Shown piece after piece: positions 56,450 through 64,000 of a DNA stretch of 64,000 nucleotides (position 1 is its first letter; every line of letters starts with the position of its first letter). Under the pieces are notes generated by a model. It did not search any database and had not been told where the DNA came from. It saw only the letters and a program-made list of their open reading frames with translations. The stretch is from Xenorhabdus thuongxuanensis (lineage in GTDB: Bacteria > Pseudomonadota > Gammaproteobacteria > Enterobacterales > Enterobacteriaceae), in the NCBI RefSeq assembly GCF_001908095.1, contig NZ_MKGR01000019.1, positions 1-64,000 of the forward strand. Reading direction: 5' to 3'. The position numbers and the translations under genes were made by a program.

Positions 56450-56697
56450 TGTTGCCGCCGCCTATTCCTGAACTGTTGTTACAAAAGCAGATCCCGGCGC
56501 TGCGCAATCCACGCTATTACAGCATTTATCAGAGCGGGCGTGAGCGCTGTTTACAGCAAGCGCTGGCCGGAAACGCTATCAGTCAGGTTCCGCTGTACAG
56601 CCATAACGCCACGTACCAGTCCCTATTCAGTCAAGGCTGGGCATCGGTCAATGCGCAAGATATCCGTCTGGCAAAAGCGGCAGGTATGTCATGTTGA
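56449..56697 (+). CDS. Small lysis-region phage protein, unknown
   Basis: 82 residues; its ATG overlaps the endolysin stop (TGATG), with GGAGG upstream. No membrane segment or recognised domain. Starts MLPPPIPELLLQKQIPALRN. It is held within a tight lysis operon. Confidence 0.7.
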   Translation: MLPPPIPELLLQKQIPALRNPRYYSIYQSGRERCLQQALAGNAISQVPLYSHNATYQSLFSQGWASVNAQDIRLAKAAGMSC

Positions 56698-56921
56698 CCT
56701 TACTTAAGCAATTGATCACCAACCCGGCTACCGGGCGTTTTTCGACATCTGACACCACGTTGTTTGGGGCCTGGGTCGCCAGTACCGTCGTTCTGCTCTG
56801 GTCGGCACTGTCAGGCCAGCTTTCCGAATGGCTGTTCGTCGGCTATCTGGCTGCCTGGGTGACCCAGAATCAGGCCTCCAAACAGGCAGCCATTAAACGG
56901 GATAAGGAGATCGGTCTATGA
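56691..56921 (+). CDS. DUF2644 holin-like membrane protein
   Basis: 76 residues with two hydrophobic segments (about 24-42 and 46-62) and a basic tail, matching the DUF2644 family of phage lysis regions. Probably the holin or a holin partner that lets the endolysin reach the wall. Overlaps both neighbours by a few bases. Confidence 0.78.
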   Translation: MLTLLKQLITNPATGRFSTSDTTLFGAWVASTVVLLWSALSGQLSEWLFVGYLAAWVTQNQASKQAAIKRDKEIGL

Positions 56922-57514
56922 ATGTTATCTACCGCTATGGTCTGACCGCGATGGTCAGCGCTGCACTGGGCGGGGGAATGGCTGCGTGGTGGGTGGACAA
57001 ATCCATGCAATCTGCCGTGGATGCGGAGATCCAGAACCGTCAGGCCGCAGAGCTGACCTTCTATCAGTCACAAAAAGCGTTGGCTGAGTTAAATGCGGCC
57101 GCCCTCCATCAACTGGTGACAGAACAACAGGCACAATTACAGAAAAATGCAGACTTATCTAACAAAGTGTATGCTGCGCTGGCGGGGTTATCCCAGACGG
57201 CCAAACGCATTGAAAACCAAATTCCAGCCGCCCTGGCCCGTGATGGGGTGGGTTATAACGGCCTTGGCCCTGACGGGTTGCAGCTCTACCAACGCGCCTT
57301 CGGTTACGGTCACCCCACCGTTGATCGTGACAGCCTGTCCGGTGATCCCCGCGCCCCTGCTGCAACTGCCCCCCAAACCCACGCCGCCCCGGTCAGGGAC
57401 ACCCGCTGCCCTGCTGGTCCATGCCAGCCAGTACGGTCAGTGGAGTCAGGCACTGGCACACCAGTTGCGGGCCATTCAGCGCTGGGCGGCACAACAACAG
57501 GAACGGCACCATGA
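56918..57514 (+). CDS. Rz-like inner-membrane spanin subunit
   Basis: 198 residues: an N-terminal membrane anchor (about 8-26, GLTAMVSAALGGGMAAWWV) followed by a coiled-coil periplasmic part (about 40-100), as expected of an i-spanin (Rz). The C-terminal third is Pro/Ala/Thr-rich because the Rz1 gene is read in another frame through it. Starts in an ATGA overlap with the holin-like gene. Confidence 0.82.
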   Translation: MNVIYRYGLTAMVSAALGGGMAAWWVDKSMQSAVDAEIQNRQAAELTFYQSQKALAELNAAALHQLVTEQQAQLQKNADLSNKVYAALAGLSQTAKRIENQIPAALARDGVGYNGLGPDGLQLYQRAFGYGHPTVDRDSLSGDPRAPAATAPQTHAAPVRDTRCPAGPCQPVRSVESGTGTPVAGHSALGGTTTGTAP

Positions 57515-57530
57515 GCAGGCTGATAGATAA
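57243..57530 (+). CDS. Rz1-like outer-membrane spanin lipoprotein, nested in Rz
   Basis: 95 residues in the +1 frame relative to the Rz-like gene, starting inside it and ending 16 bases beyond it. The start MGWVITALALTGCSSTNAP has a lipobox LALTGC, and the next 40 residues are Pro-rich (PPLIVTACPVIPAPLLQLPP), the hallmark of o-spanins. Together with Rz it should disrupt the outer membrane at lysis. Confidence 0.82.
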   Translation: MGWVITALALTGCSSTNAPSVTVTPPLIVTACPVIPAPLLQLPPKPTPPRSGTPAALLVHASQYGQWSQALAHQLRAIQRWAAQQQERHHEQADR

Positions 57531-57732
57531 AGCGTGTGCGCTGGAACAATGGCATCGTGAACGGGCGCTGAGGGTACATTTTCAGCGCCCGGCACAGGCA
57601 GGCAACGGGGTTTGCTTCGACTGTGGCGAGGCCATTGATCCGGCCAGGCTGGCTATCAACCCGGCCTTTGAACGGTGTATCGGGTGCCAGGAACATAGCG
57701 AATCCCGGGAGAAACATGCTGGACGTTCTTAG
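57511..57732 (+). CDS. DksA/TraR-family C4 zinc-finger protein
   Basis: 73 residues with the TraR-like four-cysteine finger: CFDCGEAIDPARL...ERCIGC. TraR-type proteins bind the secondary channel of RNA polymerase and mimic DksA plus ppGpp. The N-terminal helix (DKACALEQWHRERAL) is short, as in TraR (73 residues). It overlaps Rz1 by 20 bases. Could alter host transcription during late growth. Confidence 0.88.
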   Translation: MSRLIDKACALEQWHRERALRVHFQRPAQAGNGVCFDCGEAIDPARLAINPAFERCIGCQEHSESREKHAGRS

Positions 57733-58018
57733 AGAAAACTGGGCGATGGTCTGGGCGGCTGCCACCACGGCCTTTAACGTCATTCTGGTGCTGCTCAGTA
57801 AAACCTACGCCAAACGTGATGAGGTGGAGGTCCTTAAGATGCAGGTTCGTCAACTGGAAACTTCACTGTCTACGTTACCCAACCGGCAGGAACTGCACAA
57901 CCTGCAACTGGAAATTGCCCAATTGCGCGGTGATCTCAGTGCGGTGTTACCGGAATTACGTCAATTGCGCAATTTAAGTGATTTGTTATTACAGAACGAA
58001 TTAAAGGAAAAAAGCTAA
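57716..58018 (+). CDS. DUF2730 family phage protein
   Basis: 100 residues: an N-terminal membrane helix (about 8-28, WAMVWAAATTAFNVILVLLS) and a long coiled coil thereafter, the DUF2730 layout (Mu gp25-like). Overlaps the previous gene by 17 bases and the next by one. Function unknown. Confidence 0.82.
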   Translation: MLDVLRENWAMVWAAATTAFNVILVLLSKTYAKRDEVEVLKMQVRQLETSLSTLPNRQELHNLQLEIAQLRGDLSAVLPELRQLRNLSDLLLQNELKEKS

Positions 58019-58314
58019 TGTCAGCCATGCGTGAAATCTTAACTGCTGACCAGCGGCTGGTGCTGCTGCGTTCGCTCACCGAATGTGGTGGTGATGCCAA
58101 TGAATCGGTGTTACAAACGTGCCTGGATGCCTACGGCCACCGTATCAGCCGTGATGGGGTGCGCTCGCACCTGAGCTGGCTAGCAGAACAAGGGCTATGT
58201 GCCCTCAACGATGTCGCCGGTTGTCTGGTGGCCACCCTGACCGGCCGCGGGGCTGACGTCGCCGAGGGGCGTAGCACCGTACCCGGTGTCAAACGCCCGC
58301 GCCCACGGGGGTAA
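58018..58314 (+). CDS. Mu gp26-like (VpaChn25_0724 family) protein
   Basis: 98 residues with a winged-helix-like region (RLVLLRSLTECGGDANESVL...DGVRSHLSWLAEQGL) and a basic Pro/Arg tail. This family always sits before the terminase subunits in Mu-like phages. Possible DNA-binding or regulatory role; not proven. The start overlaps DUF2730 by 1 base. Confidence 0.82.
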   Translation: MSAMREILTADQRLVLLRSLTECGGDANESVLQTCLDAYGHRISRDGVRSHLSWLAEQGLCALNDVAGCLVATLTGRGADVAEGRSTVPGVKRPRPRG

Positions 58315-58889
58315 TGATGACTGATAAGCGTACCCGCGGCCGTCCCTCTAAAATCGATTTATTACCGGATGCCATTCGTGATCAATTACATGCGCTGTTG
58401 CGTGATAAACGTCACACGCAAGAAGATATCCGCGCGGCCGTGAATGAGTTGATTGATGACGCTGGCCTGTCTGGAGATCTCAAAATTTCCCGGACGGGGC
58501 TTAATCGCTACGCGTCGCGTATGGAGACATTAGGCGCCAAAATTCGTGAGGGCCGCGAAATTGCGGACGTATGGGTGTCTCGTCTTGGCTCTGCCCCGAC
58601 ATCCGATATCGGTAAATTATTGCAGGAATTTGTGAAATCCCTCGCGTTTGAAACCAGTATGTCGCTGGCTGAAGGTGACAATGTGGTTGAACCTAAGGCG
58701 CTGGCACAGTTAGCCCTGGTTGCCGCTCGTATCGAGCAAGCCGCGATGACCAGTACCAAGCGTGAGAAAGAGATCCGTGCGGCCTTTGCGGCAGAAGCGG
58801 CAGAACAGGCAGAAAAAATCGTCAAACAGGCCGGGTTGACCGCTGACGCTGCCGCCGATATCCGCCGACAAATTTTGGGGATTGCCTGA
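58314..58889 (+). CDS. DUF3486 protein, probable small terminase subunit (gp27-like)
   Basis: 191 residues, DUF3486 family: GRPSKIDLLP at the N-terminus, an HTH-like region (TQEDIRAAVNELIDDAGLS...ISRTGLNRYASRM), and a long helical Ala/Glu-rich C-terminal part. In Mu the equivalent protein is thought to serve as the small terminase subunit for headful packaging. Overlaps gp26- and gp28-like genes by 1 base each. Confidence 0.87.
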   Translation: MMTDKRTRGRPSKIDLLPDAIRDQLHALLRDKRHTQEDIRAAVNELIDDAGLSGDLKISRTGLNRYASRMETLGAKIREGREIADVWVSRLGSAPTSDIGKLLQEFVKSLAFETSMSLAEGDNVVEPKALAQLALVAARIEQAAMTSTKREKEIRAAFAAEAAEQAEKIVKQAGLTADAAADIRRQILGIA

Positions 58890-60448
58890 TGCAAACCACA
58901 CAACAAAATCCTGCGACAGCATTTATTATCAATGCGGTGAATGACGCGACGTTTGATCCCAATGCGGTTTTGTTGGGCTATCAACGGCGCTGGATAGCGG
59001 ATGATGCCGTCCTCAAGATTGCTGAAAAGTCCCGCCGGACAGGGTTAACCTGGGCGGAGGCGGCCGATGCCTCACTGACTGCCGCCCTGTCGCGTGAAGC
59101 GGGCGGCACTAACCATTTCTACATTGGATCAAATAAAGAAATGGCCCGCGAGTTTATCGACGCGGCGGCGATGTGGGCCAAAGCGTATGGGCTGGCGGCG
59201 GGCGAAGTCGGTGAGGAAGTTTTCGCCGATGAAGACAAGGATATCCTGACCTTTGTTATTTACTTCAGCAGCGGCTTTAAGGTGCAGGCGCTGTCCAGTA
59301 ACCCCAAGAACCTGCGCGGGATGCAGGGCAATGTCACCATTGATGAAGCCGCCTTCCATGAGCAGCTGGCGGAAGTCCTGAAAGCCGCGCTGGCGCTGAC
59401 CATGTGGGGTGCAAAGGTGCGCATCATTTCCACTCATAATGGCAATGAAAACCTGTTTAATGCGCTGATCCAGGATTCCCGCGCCGGACGCAAACGCTAT
59501 TCCATTCACACTATTACGCTGGATGATGCCTGCAACGAGGGATTATATCAGCGTATCTGTCAGGTCAGACACCAGCCGTGGTCACAGGAAACCGAAGACG
59601 AATGGAAAGCCAATTTGCTGAAAGACACGGCCACGGAAGAGGATGCACTGGAAGAATATTATTGCGTGCCGAAACAAGGCTGCGGTGCCTATATTCCCCG
59701 TGTGTTGATTGACCGTGCCACCGATGAAAATTGCGTGGTTGTACGTTTCAGTATGCCAAAGGGGTACATGACATGGACAGAAGACGAGCGTGTCAGCACC
59801 GTTAAGACCTTTATTGCGGAAGCACTCACTCCCATCATTAATCAGTTTGATCCTGATACCCGTCATGCGTATGGGCAAGACTTTGCCCGCAGCGGTGACT
59901 TGTCGGTGATTGGTGCTGGCAGCGTCGAGCAAGACACCCGTCGCGTGCTAAAGCTGACCGTTGAACTGCACGATGTGCCTTATAACCAACAGCGTCAAAT
60001 CGCGCTGGCCGTGATTGATACCTTACCACGTTTGGTGGGGATTGCCATTGATGCCACCGGGAACGGCGGCTACCTGGGTGAAGCGATCTTGCTGCGTTAC
60101 GGGGAAGATATGGTAGATGCTATCCATATTACCGACAATTTTTACCGTGAATGGTCACCCAAATATAAGGCGTTGTATGAATCGAATGAGATCACTATCC
60201 CGAAAGACGAAGACATCATTGCCGACCAGCGCCAAATCCAGAATATTCGCGGTGTGCCTAAAATCGATAAAAACCGCCGCAAAGGGGCAGACGGTAAGAC
60301 GCGCCACGGTGACAGCGCCGGCGCTTACCTGATGTTTACCCGTGCCACCTATATGGACGGCCAACTGATTGAATTTATCCCGCTGCCGGATAAGCACGCA
60401 GCCAATGATGACGATGATTTACCGAATTTTGAACGGGGGTGCTGGTGA
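58889..60448 (+). CDS. Terminase large subunit (Mu gp28-like)
   Basis: 519 residues. ATPase half: the Walker A-like region is EKSRRTGLTWAEAAD and Walker B is VTIDEAAFHEQ, as is typical of Mu gp28 proteins, then the motor coupling motif STHNG. The nuclease half has RNase-H-like acidic residues (YGQDFARSGDLSVIG; AIDATGNGGYLGE; HGDSAGAYLM). Packages prophage DNA plus flanking host DNA into heads. Confidence 0.94.
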   Translation: MQTTQQNPATAFIINAVNDATFDPNAVLLGYQRRWIADDAVLKIAEKSRRTGLTWAEAADASLTAALSREAGGTNHFYIGSNKEMAREFIDAAAMWAKAYGLAAGEVGEEVFADEDKDILTFVIYFSSGFKVQALSSNPKNLRGMQGNVTIDEAAFHEQLAEVLKAALALTMWGAKVRIISTHNGNENLFNALIQDSRAGRKRYSIHTITLDDACNEGLYQRICQVRHQPWSQETEDEWKANLLKDTATEEDALEEYYCVPKQGCGAYIPRVLIDRATDENCVVVRFSMPKGYMTWTEDERVSTVKTFIAEALTPIINQFDPDTRHAYGQDFARSGDLSVIGAGSVEQDTRRVLKLTVELHDVPYNQQRQIALAVIDTLPRLVGIAIDATGNGGYLGEAILLRYGEDMVDAIHITDNFYREWSPKYKALYESNEITIPKDEDIIADQRQIQNIRGVPKIDKNRRKGADGKTRHGDSAGAYLMFTRATYMDGQLIEFIPLPDKHAANDDDDLPNFERGCW

Positions 60449-62016
60449 AAATACTCAACCGACTGGTCGATGCCGTGGGGCGTCGTTTCTGGTTTAAATC
60501 CGACAGGCAAACCGATGATGAGTCCCGTATCTCACAACTCCATCGTTATTATGGTGATCATCCGGTCAGCGGCCTGACGCCTGCCCGGGCGGCGGAGATC
60601 CTGATTGATGCTGAACGCGGGCAACTGCTGGCCCAGTGCGAACTGGCGGAAGATATGGAGGAGCGAGACGCACACCTGCAATCGGAACTGGGCAAACGTC
60701 GCCGTGCCCTCCAGTCACTGGACTGGAAAATCACGCCGCCGTCGAACGCCAGCCGGGAAGAGATCCACGATGCGGAACTGCTGACTGAAATCTTGCGGGA
60801 TGCAGACTGGCTGCCGGATTGCATCTTTGATGCCACTGACGCCATTTTGAAGGGATTTTCGTGCCAGGAAATCGAATGGGAAACCGTGGATGATCTGATT
60901 ATTCCGCGTTCGGTGGAATGGCGTGACCCGGCGTGGTTTCAAACGCCCCAGGGTGAGCGCAACGAATTGCGCCTGCGGGATGGCACAGCCGATGGGGCCG
61001 AGCTACAACCGTTCGGCTGGATACAGCATGTGGCCAAGTCAAAATCGGGCTATCTGGCGCGTACTGGACTTATCCGTACACTGGTCTGGCCATTTATCTT
61101 CAAAAACTATTCGGTGCGTGATCTGGCTGAATTTCTGGAGATCTATGGATTACCTATCAGGGTCGGTACCTATCCTGCCGGTGCCACGGACAATGAGAAA
61201 CGTACCTTGCTTCAGGCCGTCATGTCCATCGGCCATAACGCGGGCGGGATTATTCCCCGTTCGATGATGATTGATTTTAAGAACGCCGCCGATGGCACCG
61301 CCGACCCGTTTATGGGCATGATGTCATGGGCCGAGTTAAGCATGTCCAAAGCCATTCTGGGCGGCACGCTCACCAGTCAGGCTGACGGTGCGACCAGTAC
61401 CAATGCGCTGGGCAATGTGCATAATGAAGTCCGGTTTGAGGTACGCAACAGCGATGCCACCCAATTGGCAGCCACGCTGACCCGTGATCTGGTTTTCCCC
61501 CTGTATGCCCTGAATTGCCAGTCATTTGATAACCAGCGTCGTAAACCTGTGTTTGAATTTGATTTGTCTGAACCCGAGGATGTCACGGCCTATGCAGCGG
61601 CCTTGCCCCAATTGGTCAGCATGGGGATGAAAATTCCGGTGCAGTGGGCGCATGACAAGCTGCAAATTCCGATGGCCGCCGATGATGAAGATTGCCTGAA
61701 ATCTGCGCCGCCACCTGCACCGGATTTCTCTTCCGCCATGTTAAGTGCCCTGCCTGACGCCGTTTTGTCGGCTGATACCGCTTCCGTGTCCGTCAATACG
61801 ATACCCGGTGCCGTCAGTGGGCAGGAATGGCAATCCGCGGTTGATCCCTTACTCACCCCCCTGATTCAGGCACTGGAAACAGGTGGGTATGCCGCCGCAC
61901 AACAAAAAGCGGCGGAACTTTATGCCGGGATGGATGACGATCAATTGGCCGATATGTTACACCGGGCGATGTTTGTCGCTGAACTGTGGGGACGATTAAA
62001 TGCCGCAACCCATTGA
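60445..62016 (+). CDS. Portal protein (Mu gp29-like, DUF935)
   Basis: 523 residues of the DUF935 family. Motifs include ARAAEILIDAERGQL, FSCQEIEWE, YGLPIRVGTYP and the IIPRSMMIDF core. It forms the DNA entry ring of the head. The GTG at 60445 in a GTGA overlap with the terminase stop is the likely start; a GTG at 60439 is the alternative. Overlaps the F gene by 17 bases. Confidence 0.94.
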   Translation: MKILNRLVDAVGRRFWFKSDRQTDDESRISQLHRYYGDHPVSGLTPARAAEILIDAERGQLLAQCELAEDMEERDAHLQSELGKRRRALQSLDWKITPPSNASREEIHDAELLTEILRDADWLPDCIFDATDAILKGFSCQEIEWETVDDLIIPRSVEWRDPAWFQTPQGERNELRLRDGTADGAELQPFGWIQHVAKSKSGYLARTGLIRTLVWPFIFKNYSVRDLAEFLEIYGLPIRVGTYPAGATDNEKRTLLQAVMSIGHNAGGIIPRSMMIDFKNAADGTADPFMGMMSWAELSMSKAILGGTLTSQADGATSTNALGNVHNEVRFEVRNSDATQLAATLTRDLVFPLYALNCQSFDNQRRKPVFEFDLSEPEDVTAYAAALPQLVSMGMKIPVQWAHDKLQIPMAADDEDCLKSAPPPAPDFSSAMLSALPDAVLSADTASVSVNTIPGAVSGQEWQSAVDPLLTPLIQALETGGYAAAQQKAAELYAGMDDDQLADMLHRAMFVAELWGRLNAATH

Positions 62017-63292
62017 TTTAGGCTATGCCGCCAAACTGGAGCCGAAGCTGGCGGTCGATTATTTTCGCGCCAAGGGCTATGAAATCACGTGGAACTGGCA
62101 GGAGGCTGACGCGGCAGTGCATGCACGGGCGTTTACCGTCGCCAAAGCGGCACGGTTAGATATTTTAACTACGTTACAAGAGCAGGTGGATAAGGCGAAT
62201 AGCGCAGGTATCACTGAACGTGAGTTTATTAACACCCTGACACCCCGGTTACAAGAGCAGGGATGGTGGGGAAAACAGATCATTGTTGACCGTGACGGCC
62301 AGGCTGAACAGGTTCAACTGGGCAGCCCGTCACGGTTGGCGACCATCTACCGCACCAATGTGGCAACCGCCTATCAAGCCGGACGCTACCAGCAACAACT
62401 GGCCAGTGCCGATACGCACCCTTACTGGCAATATATTGCCATTATGGACGGGCGCACCCGACAGAGCCATGCTGCGATGCATGGGCGGGTATTCCGCTAT
62501 GATGATCCCCTCTGGGAGAAACTCTATCCCCCCAATGACTGGGGATGCCGCTGCCGGGTACGCGCCCTGACGGCCGCGCAGGTCAAACGGATGGGGCTCA
62601 CCGTCGAATCCAGCACGGGCGCTATCCGCAGTCAGCAGGTGGAAACCGGTGTCGATAAACGGACAGGCGAAATTTACCAGTCTGAAACCACCACGTTCCA
62701 GCGCGGCAGTCAAAAAATGACCACGGGCGCGGGTTGGTCAAACAATGCCGGACAACTGGCTATGGGTGCTGATATCAGCATGGCGCGAAAATTGCTCGCG
62801 TTGCAGAACCGCGAGCTGCGCCAGCAGGTGATCCAGGGACTGAATAATGCACCCGCCCGGCAACAGGCGTTTGCCCAATGGGTCGGTCAGGTTATGACAC
62901 ACCGCCAGACAGGCCATGGTCAGCAATCGCTGGGTTTTGTCACGGACAGCCTCGCACAGACTATCGAACAGCGGTTCGGTCAGTCGGCTCCGCGTTTACT
63001 GACCGTGACTGAAACCACCTTAACATCAGGCGGAACACTGGCGGAATACCAGTCATTGCCTGCCATTATCAGCCAGCCCGCCGCCGTGATGTTAGACAAC
63101 AACCGCCAGCATTTACTGTATATCAGTGCAACCGGACGCGAAGCAGGCAGAACTGTCGTGACTGTGCCTGTCCAGCAGGGTTCAATGGAAAACCTGACCG
63201 GTCATGTGGTTGAAGTTAATGCGATCCCGCTGGCGGTATTACGCACGGGCTTACAAAATGGGCGTTATGCGTTATTGGAGGGACAGTTATGA
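62000..63292 (+). CDS. F: Head morphogenesis protein F (Mu gp30-like)
   Basis: 430 residues: an N-terminal part (about 10-100) and the Phage_Mu_F / SPP1 gp7-like domain with TNVATAYQAGRYQQ, MDGRTRQSHAAMHGRVF and NDWGCRCRVRALT, the conserved Cys/Trp block. A minor head protein needed for capsid assembly. The C-terminal half has a barrel-like region (LDNNRQHLLYISATG) seen in long Mu F proteins. Confidence 0.93.
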   Translation: MPQPIDLGYAAKLEPKLAVDYFRAKGYEITWNWQEADAAVHARAFTVAKAARLDILTTLQEQVDKANSAGITEREFINTLTPRLQEQGWWGKQIIVDRDGQAEQVQLGSPSRLATIYRTNVATAYQAGRYQQQLASADTHPYWQYIAIMDGRTRQSHAAMHGRVFRYDDPLWEKLYPPNDWGCRCRVRALTAAQVKRMGLTVESSTGAIRSQQVETGVDKRTGEIYQSETTTFQRGSQKMTTGAGWSNNAGQLAMGADISMARKLLALQNRELRQQVIQGLNNAPARQQAFAQWVGQVMTHRQTGHGQQSLGFVTDSLAQTIEQRFGQSAPRLLTVTETTLTSGGTLAEYQSLPAIISQPAAVMLDNNRQHLLYISATGREAGRTVVTVPVQQGSMENLTGHVVEVNAIPLAVLRTGLQNGRYALLEGQL

Positions 63293-63759
63293 GACTCGAT
63301 GTCCGGTTTGATGACCGGGATATTCAGCAGGCCTTTCAGCGCGTGATGCAATTGGGAATGGATTCAACCCCCATTACCCGCGCAGTGGCGGCGGTATTGG
63401 CGAGTGAGAGTGAAGACGCCTTTGCCCGTCAGGCTGACCCGTCCACCGGGCAGCCGTGGACACCGTTGACACCCCGCTATAAAGCAAAATTGGACGCCCG
63501 CGGGCACACGGGACCTATGCTGCAACGCACGCAGGGCGGGCTGGCATTGTCGCTGTCTACCACCTATGATGCCGTGAGTGCGGCGATGGGTTCAAATAAG
63601 ATCTACGCGCCGATCCATCAATGGGGCGGCCTGCCAACCATGTCCCCCGGTCCTGCGGCGGTGCCTGCCCGTCCTTATATGGGACTGTCCAGACAGGGAA
63701 TTGCCGATATCGTGGATATCATTAACCAGCAGCACGCAGAGGCACTACAGCCCCGCTGA
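63289..63759 (+). CDS. G: Virion morphogenesis protein G (Mu gp31-like)
   Basis: 156 residues of the phage_tail_S / Mu gpG family: LASESEDAFARQADPSTGQPWTPL, then MLQRTQGGLALSLS, and IHQWGG. In Mu, G protein is involved in head-tail assembly. Starts in the ATGA overlap with the end of F. Followed by a terminator-like hairpin. Confidence 0.92.
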   Translation: MRLDVRFDDRDIQQAFQRVMQLGMDSTPITRAVAAVLASESEDAFARQADPSTGQPWTPLTPRYKAKLDARGHTGPMLQRTQGGLALSLSTTYDAVSAAMGSNKIYAPIHQWGGLPTMSPGPAAVPARPYMGLSRQGIADIVDIINQQHAEALQPR

Positions 63760-63780
63760 CAGGGAATGATTCGCCTTTAA

Positions 63781-63818
63781 CCCGTTTAAACGGTTCCTGA
63801 CATTTTTAAACGGGTTTT
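63781..63818 (+). terminator. Terminator-like hairpin after gene G
   Basis: CCCGTTTAAA and TTTAAACGGG form a perfect 10-bp stem with a 14-base loop, followed by TTTT. It lies 21 bases after the G stop and before the gene I promoter region, echoing the mor terminator. Confidence 0.7.
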
Positions 63819-63876
63819 AAACGCGCTATAGTGTTACTTGTCTCATTCCTCTTCTTTTTCCTGCCCTGTGAAGGTG

Positions 63877-63894
63877 TGATTTACCACAAACCCA
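63877..63894 (+). promoter_or_regulatory. Shared late-control element, copy 2 (gene I)
   Basis: TGAT-TTA-CCACAAACCCA, same core and spacing as the copy at 55865-55882, 31 bases before the gene I start. The position matches the Mu PI promoter. A TATAGT at 63827-63832 could be a -10 box of an upstream promoter. Confidence 0.55.
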
Positions 63895-63925
63895 CCCTGA
63901 CTGCCTTGCCGTTCACAATGGCGGT

Positions 63926-64000
63926 ATGAAAACCCGAATCCCAACCCCAAAAAACCGGGTCGCCATTTTAAGTGCGGCGATCTCAGCCAGTACCGATGGC
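63926..64000 (+). CDS. I: Start of Mu gpI-like head protease/scaffold gene (cut by window edge)
   Basis: The ATG at 63926 opens a frame to the window end, beginning MKTRIPTPKNRVAILSAAIS, with AVLS/AILSAAIS-type start seen in Mu protease I proteins. Its position after G is the one expected for the prohead protease gene. Only 25 residues are visible, so the identity rests mainly on context. Confidence 0.7.
   Translation, partial: MKTRIPTPKNRVAILSAAISASTDG

Larger units (their letters stand above)
47771..64000. mobile_element. Mu-like transposable prophage (left and central part)
   Basis: The order repressor(-), ner, A, B, early genes, gemA, mor, lysis, gp25-gp28, portal, F, G, I is that of bacteriophage Mu. 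From the transposase onwards the DNA is visibly richer in G+C than the flanking core genes. Its tail genes and right end lie beyond the window. All recognised genes are intact, so the prophage may be functional. The left edge is uncertain: anywhere between 47553 and 47990. Confidence 0.9.

Noticed and set aside
57310-57783. Minus-strand open frame of 157 codons in the lysis region
   Set aside because: It crosses three plus-strand genes supported by domains and overlaps; no independent support.

Overview
The window looks like the chromosome of an enteric gammaproteobacterium of the Morganellaceae, most likely Xenorhabdus or a close relative such as Photorhabdus. This rests on near full-length matches to E. 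coli-type housekeeping proteins, an AT-rich background and gene order; the genus is inferred. About three quarters (1-47.2 kb) is ordinary core genome. From about 47.7 kb to the right edge it is the left and central part of a Mu-like transposable prophage whose right end lies outside the window.

Core layout. 1-10.2 kb holds a VirK/YbjX protein, a GNAT acetyltransferase, fadH, sstT, the inner-membrane cluster yqjA-yqjD-yqjE-yqjK-yqjF, and the divergent pair yhaJ/yhaK. 10.2-15.1 kb holds rnpB (RNase P RNA), rsmI, lpoA, yraN, diaA and dolP. 15.1-25.6 kb holds mtgA-elbB, the sRNA ArcZ, arcB and gltBD. 25.9-33.9 kb holds an unknown exported protein, sspAB, rplM-rpsI, zapE, zapG, degQ and degS. 34.0-47.3 kb holds murA, ibaG, mlaFEDCB (outer-membrane lipid transport), yrbG, kdsD-kdsC-lptC-lptA-lptB (Kdo and LPS export), and rpoN-hpf-ptsN-rapZ-ptsO (nitrogen sigma factor and nitrogen PTS). 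Relative to the E. coli order as I recall it, the murA-ptsO block sits after degS instead of before mtgA.

Between ptsO and the prophage lies a frameshifted TnpB (IS200/IS605-type) remnant. The prophage reads repressor (minus strand), Ner, MuA transposase, MuB, a run of small early genes including an ANR-type regulator, GemA/gp16, a Mor-family activator, lysis genes (GH108 endolysin, holin-like protein, nested Rz/Rz1), then DUF2730, gp26-like, gp27-like, terminase, portal, gpF, gpG and the start of the protease gene I.

The observations most worth a second look are: an 18-nt element (TGAT-N3-CCACAAACCCA) that precedes both the lysis module and gene I, each time after a terminator-like hairpin, and is a candidate site for late transcription control; three operator-like repeats around the early promoter, one filling its 17-nt spacer exactly; an LpoA that appears to lack about 88 residues of its N-terminal domain; an ArcB whose linker coiled coil is shorter by 14 residues (two heptads); the ArcZ sRNA; a membrane-protein cargo gene next to mor; and the decayed TnpB. 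I did not find a clearly new multi-gene system.
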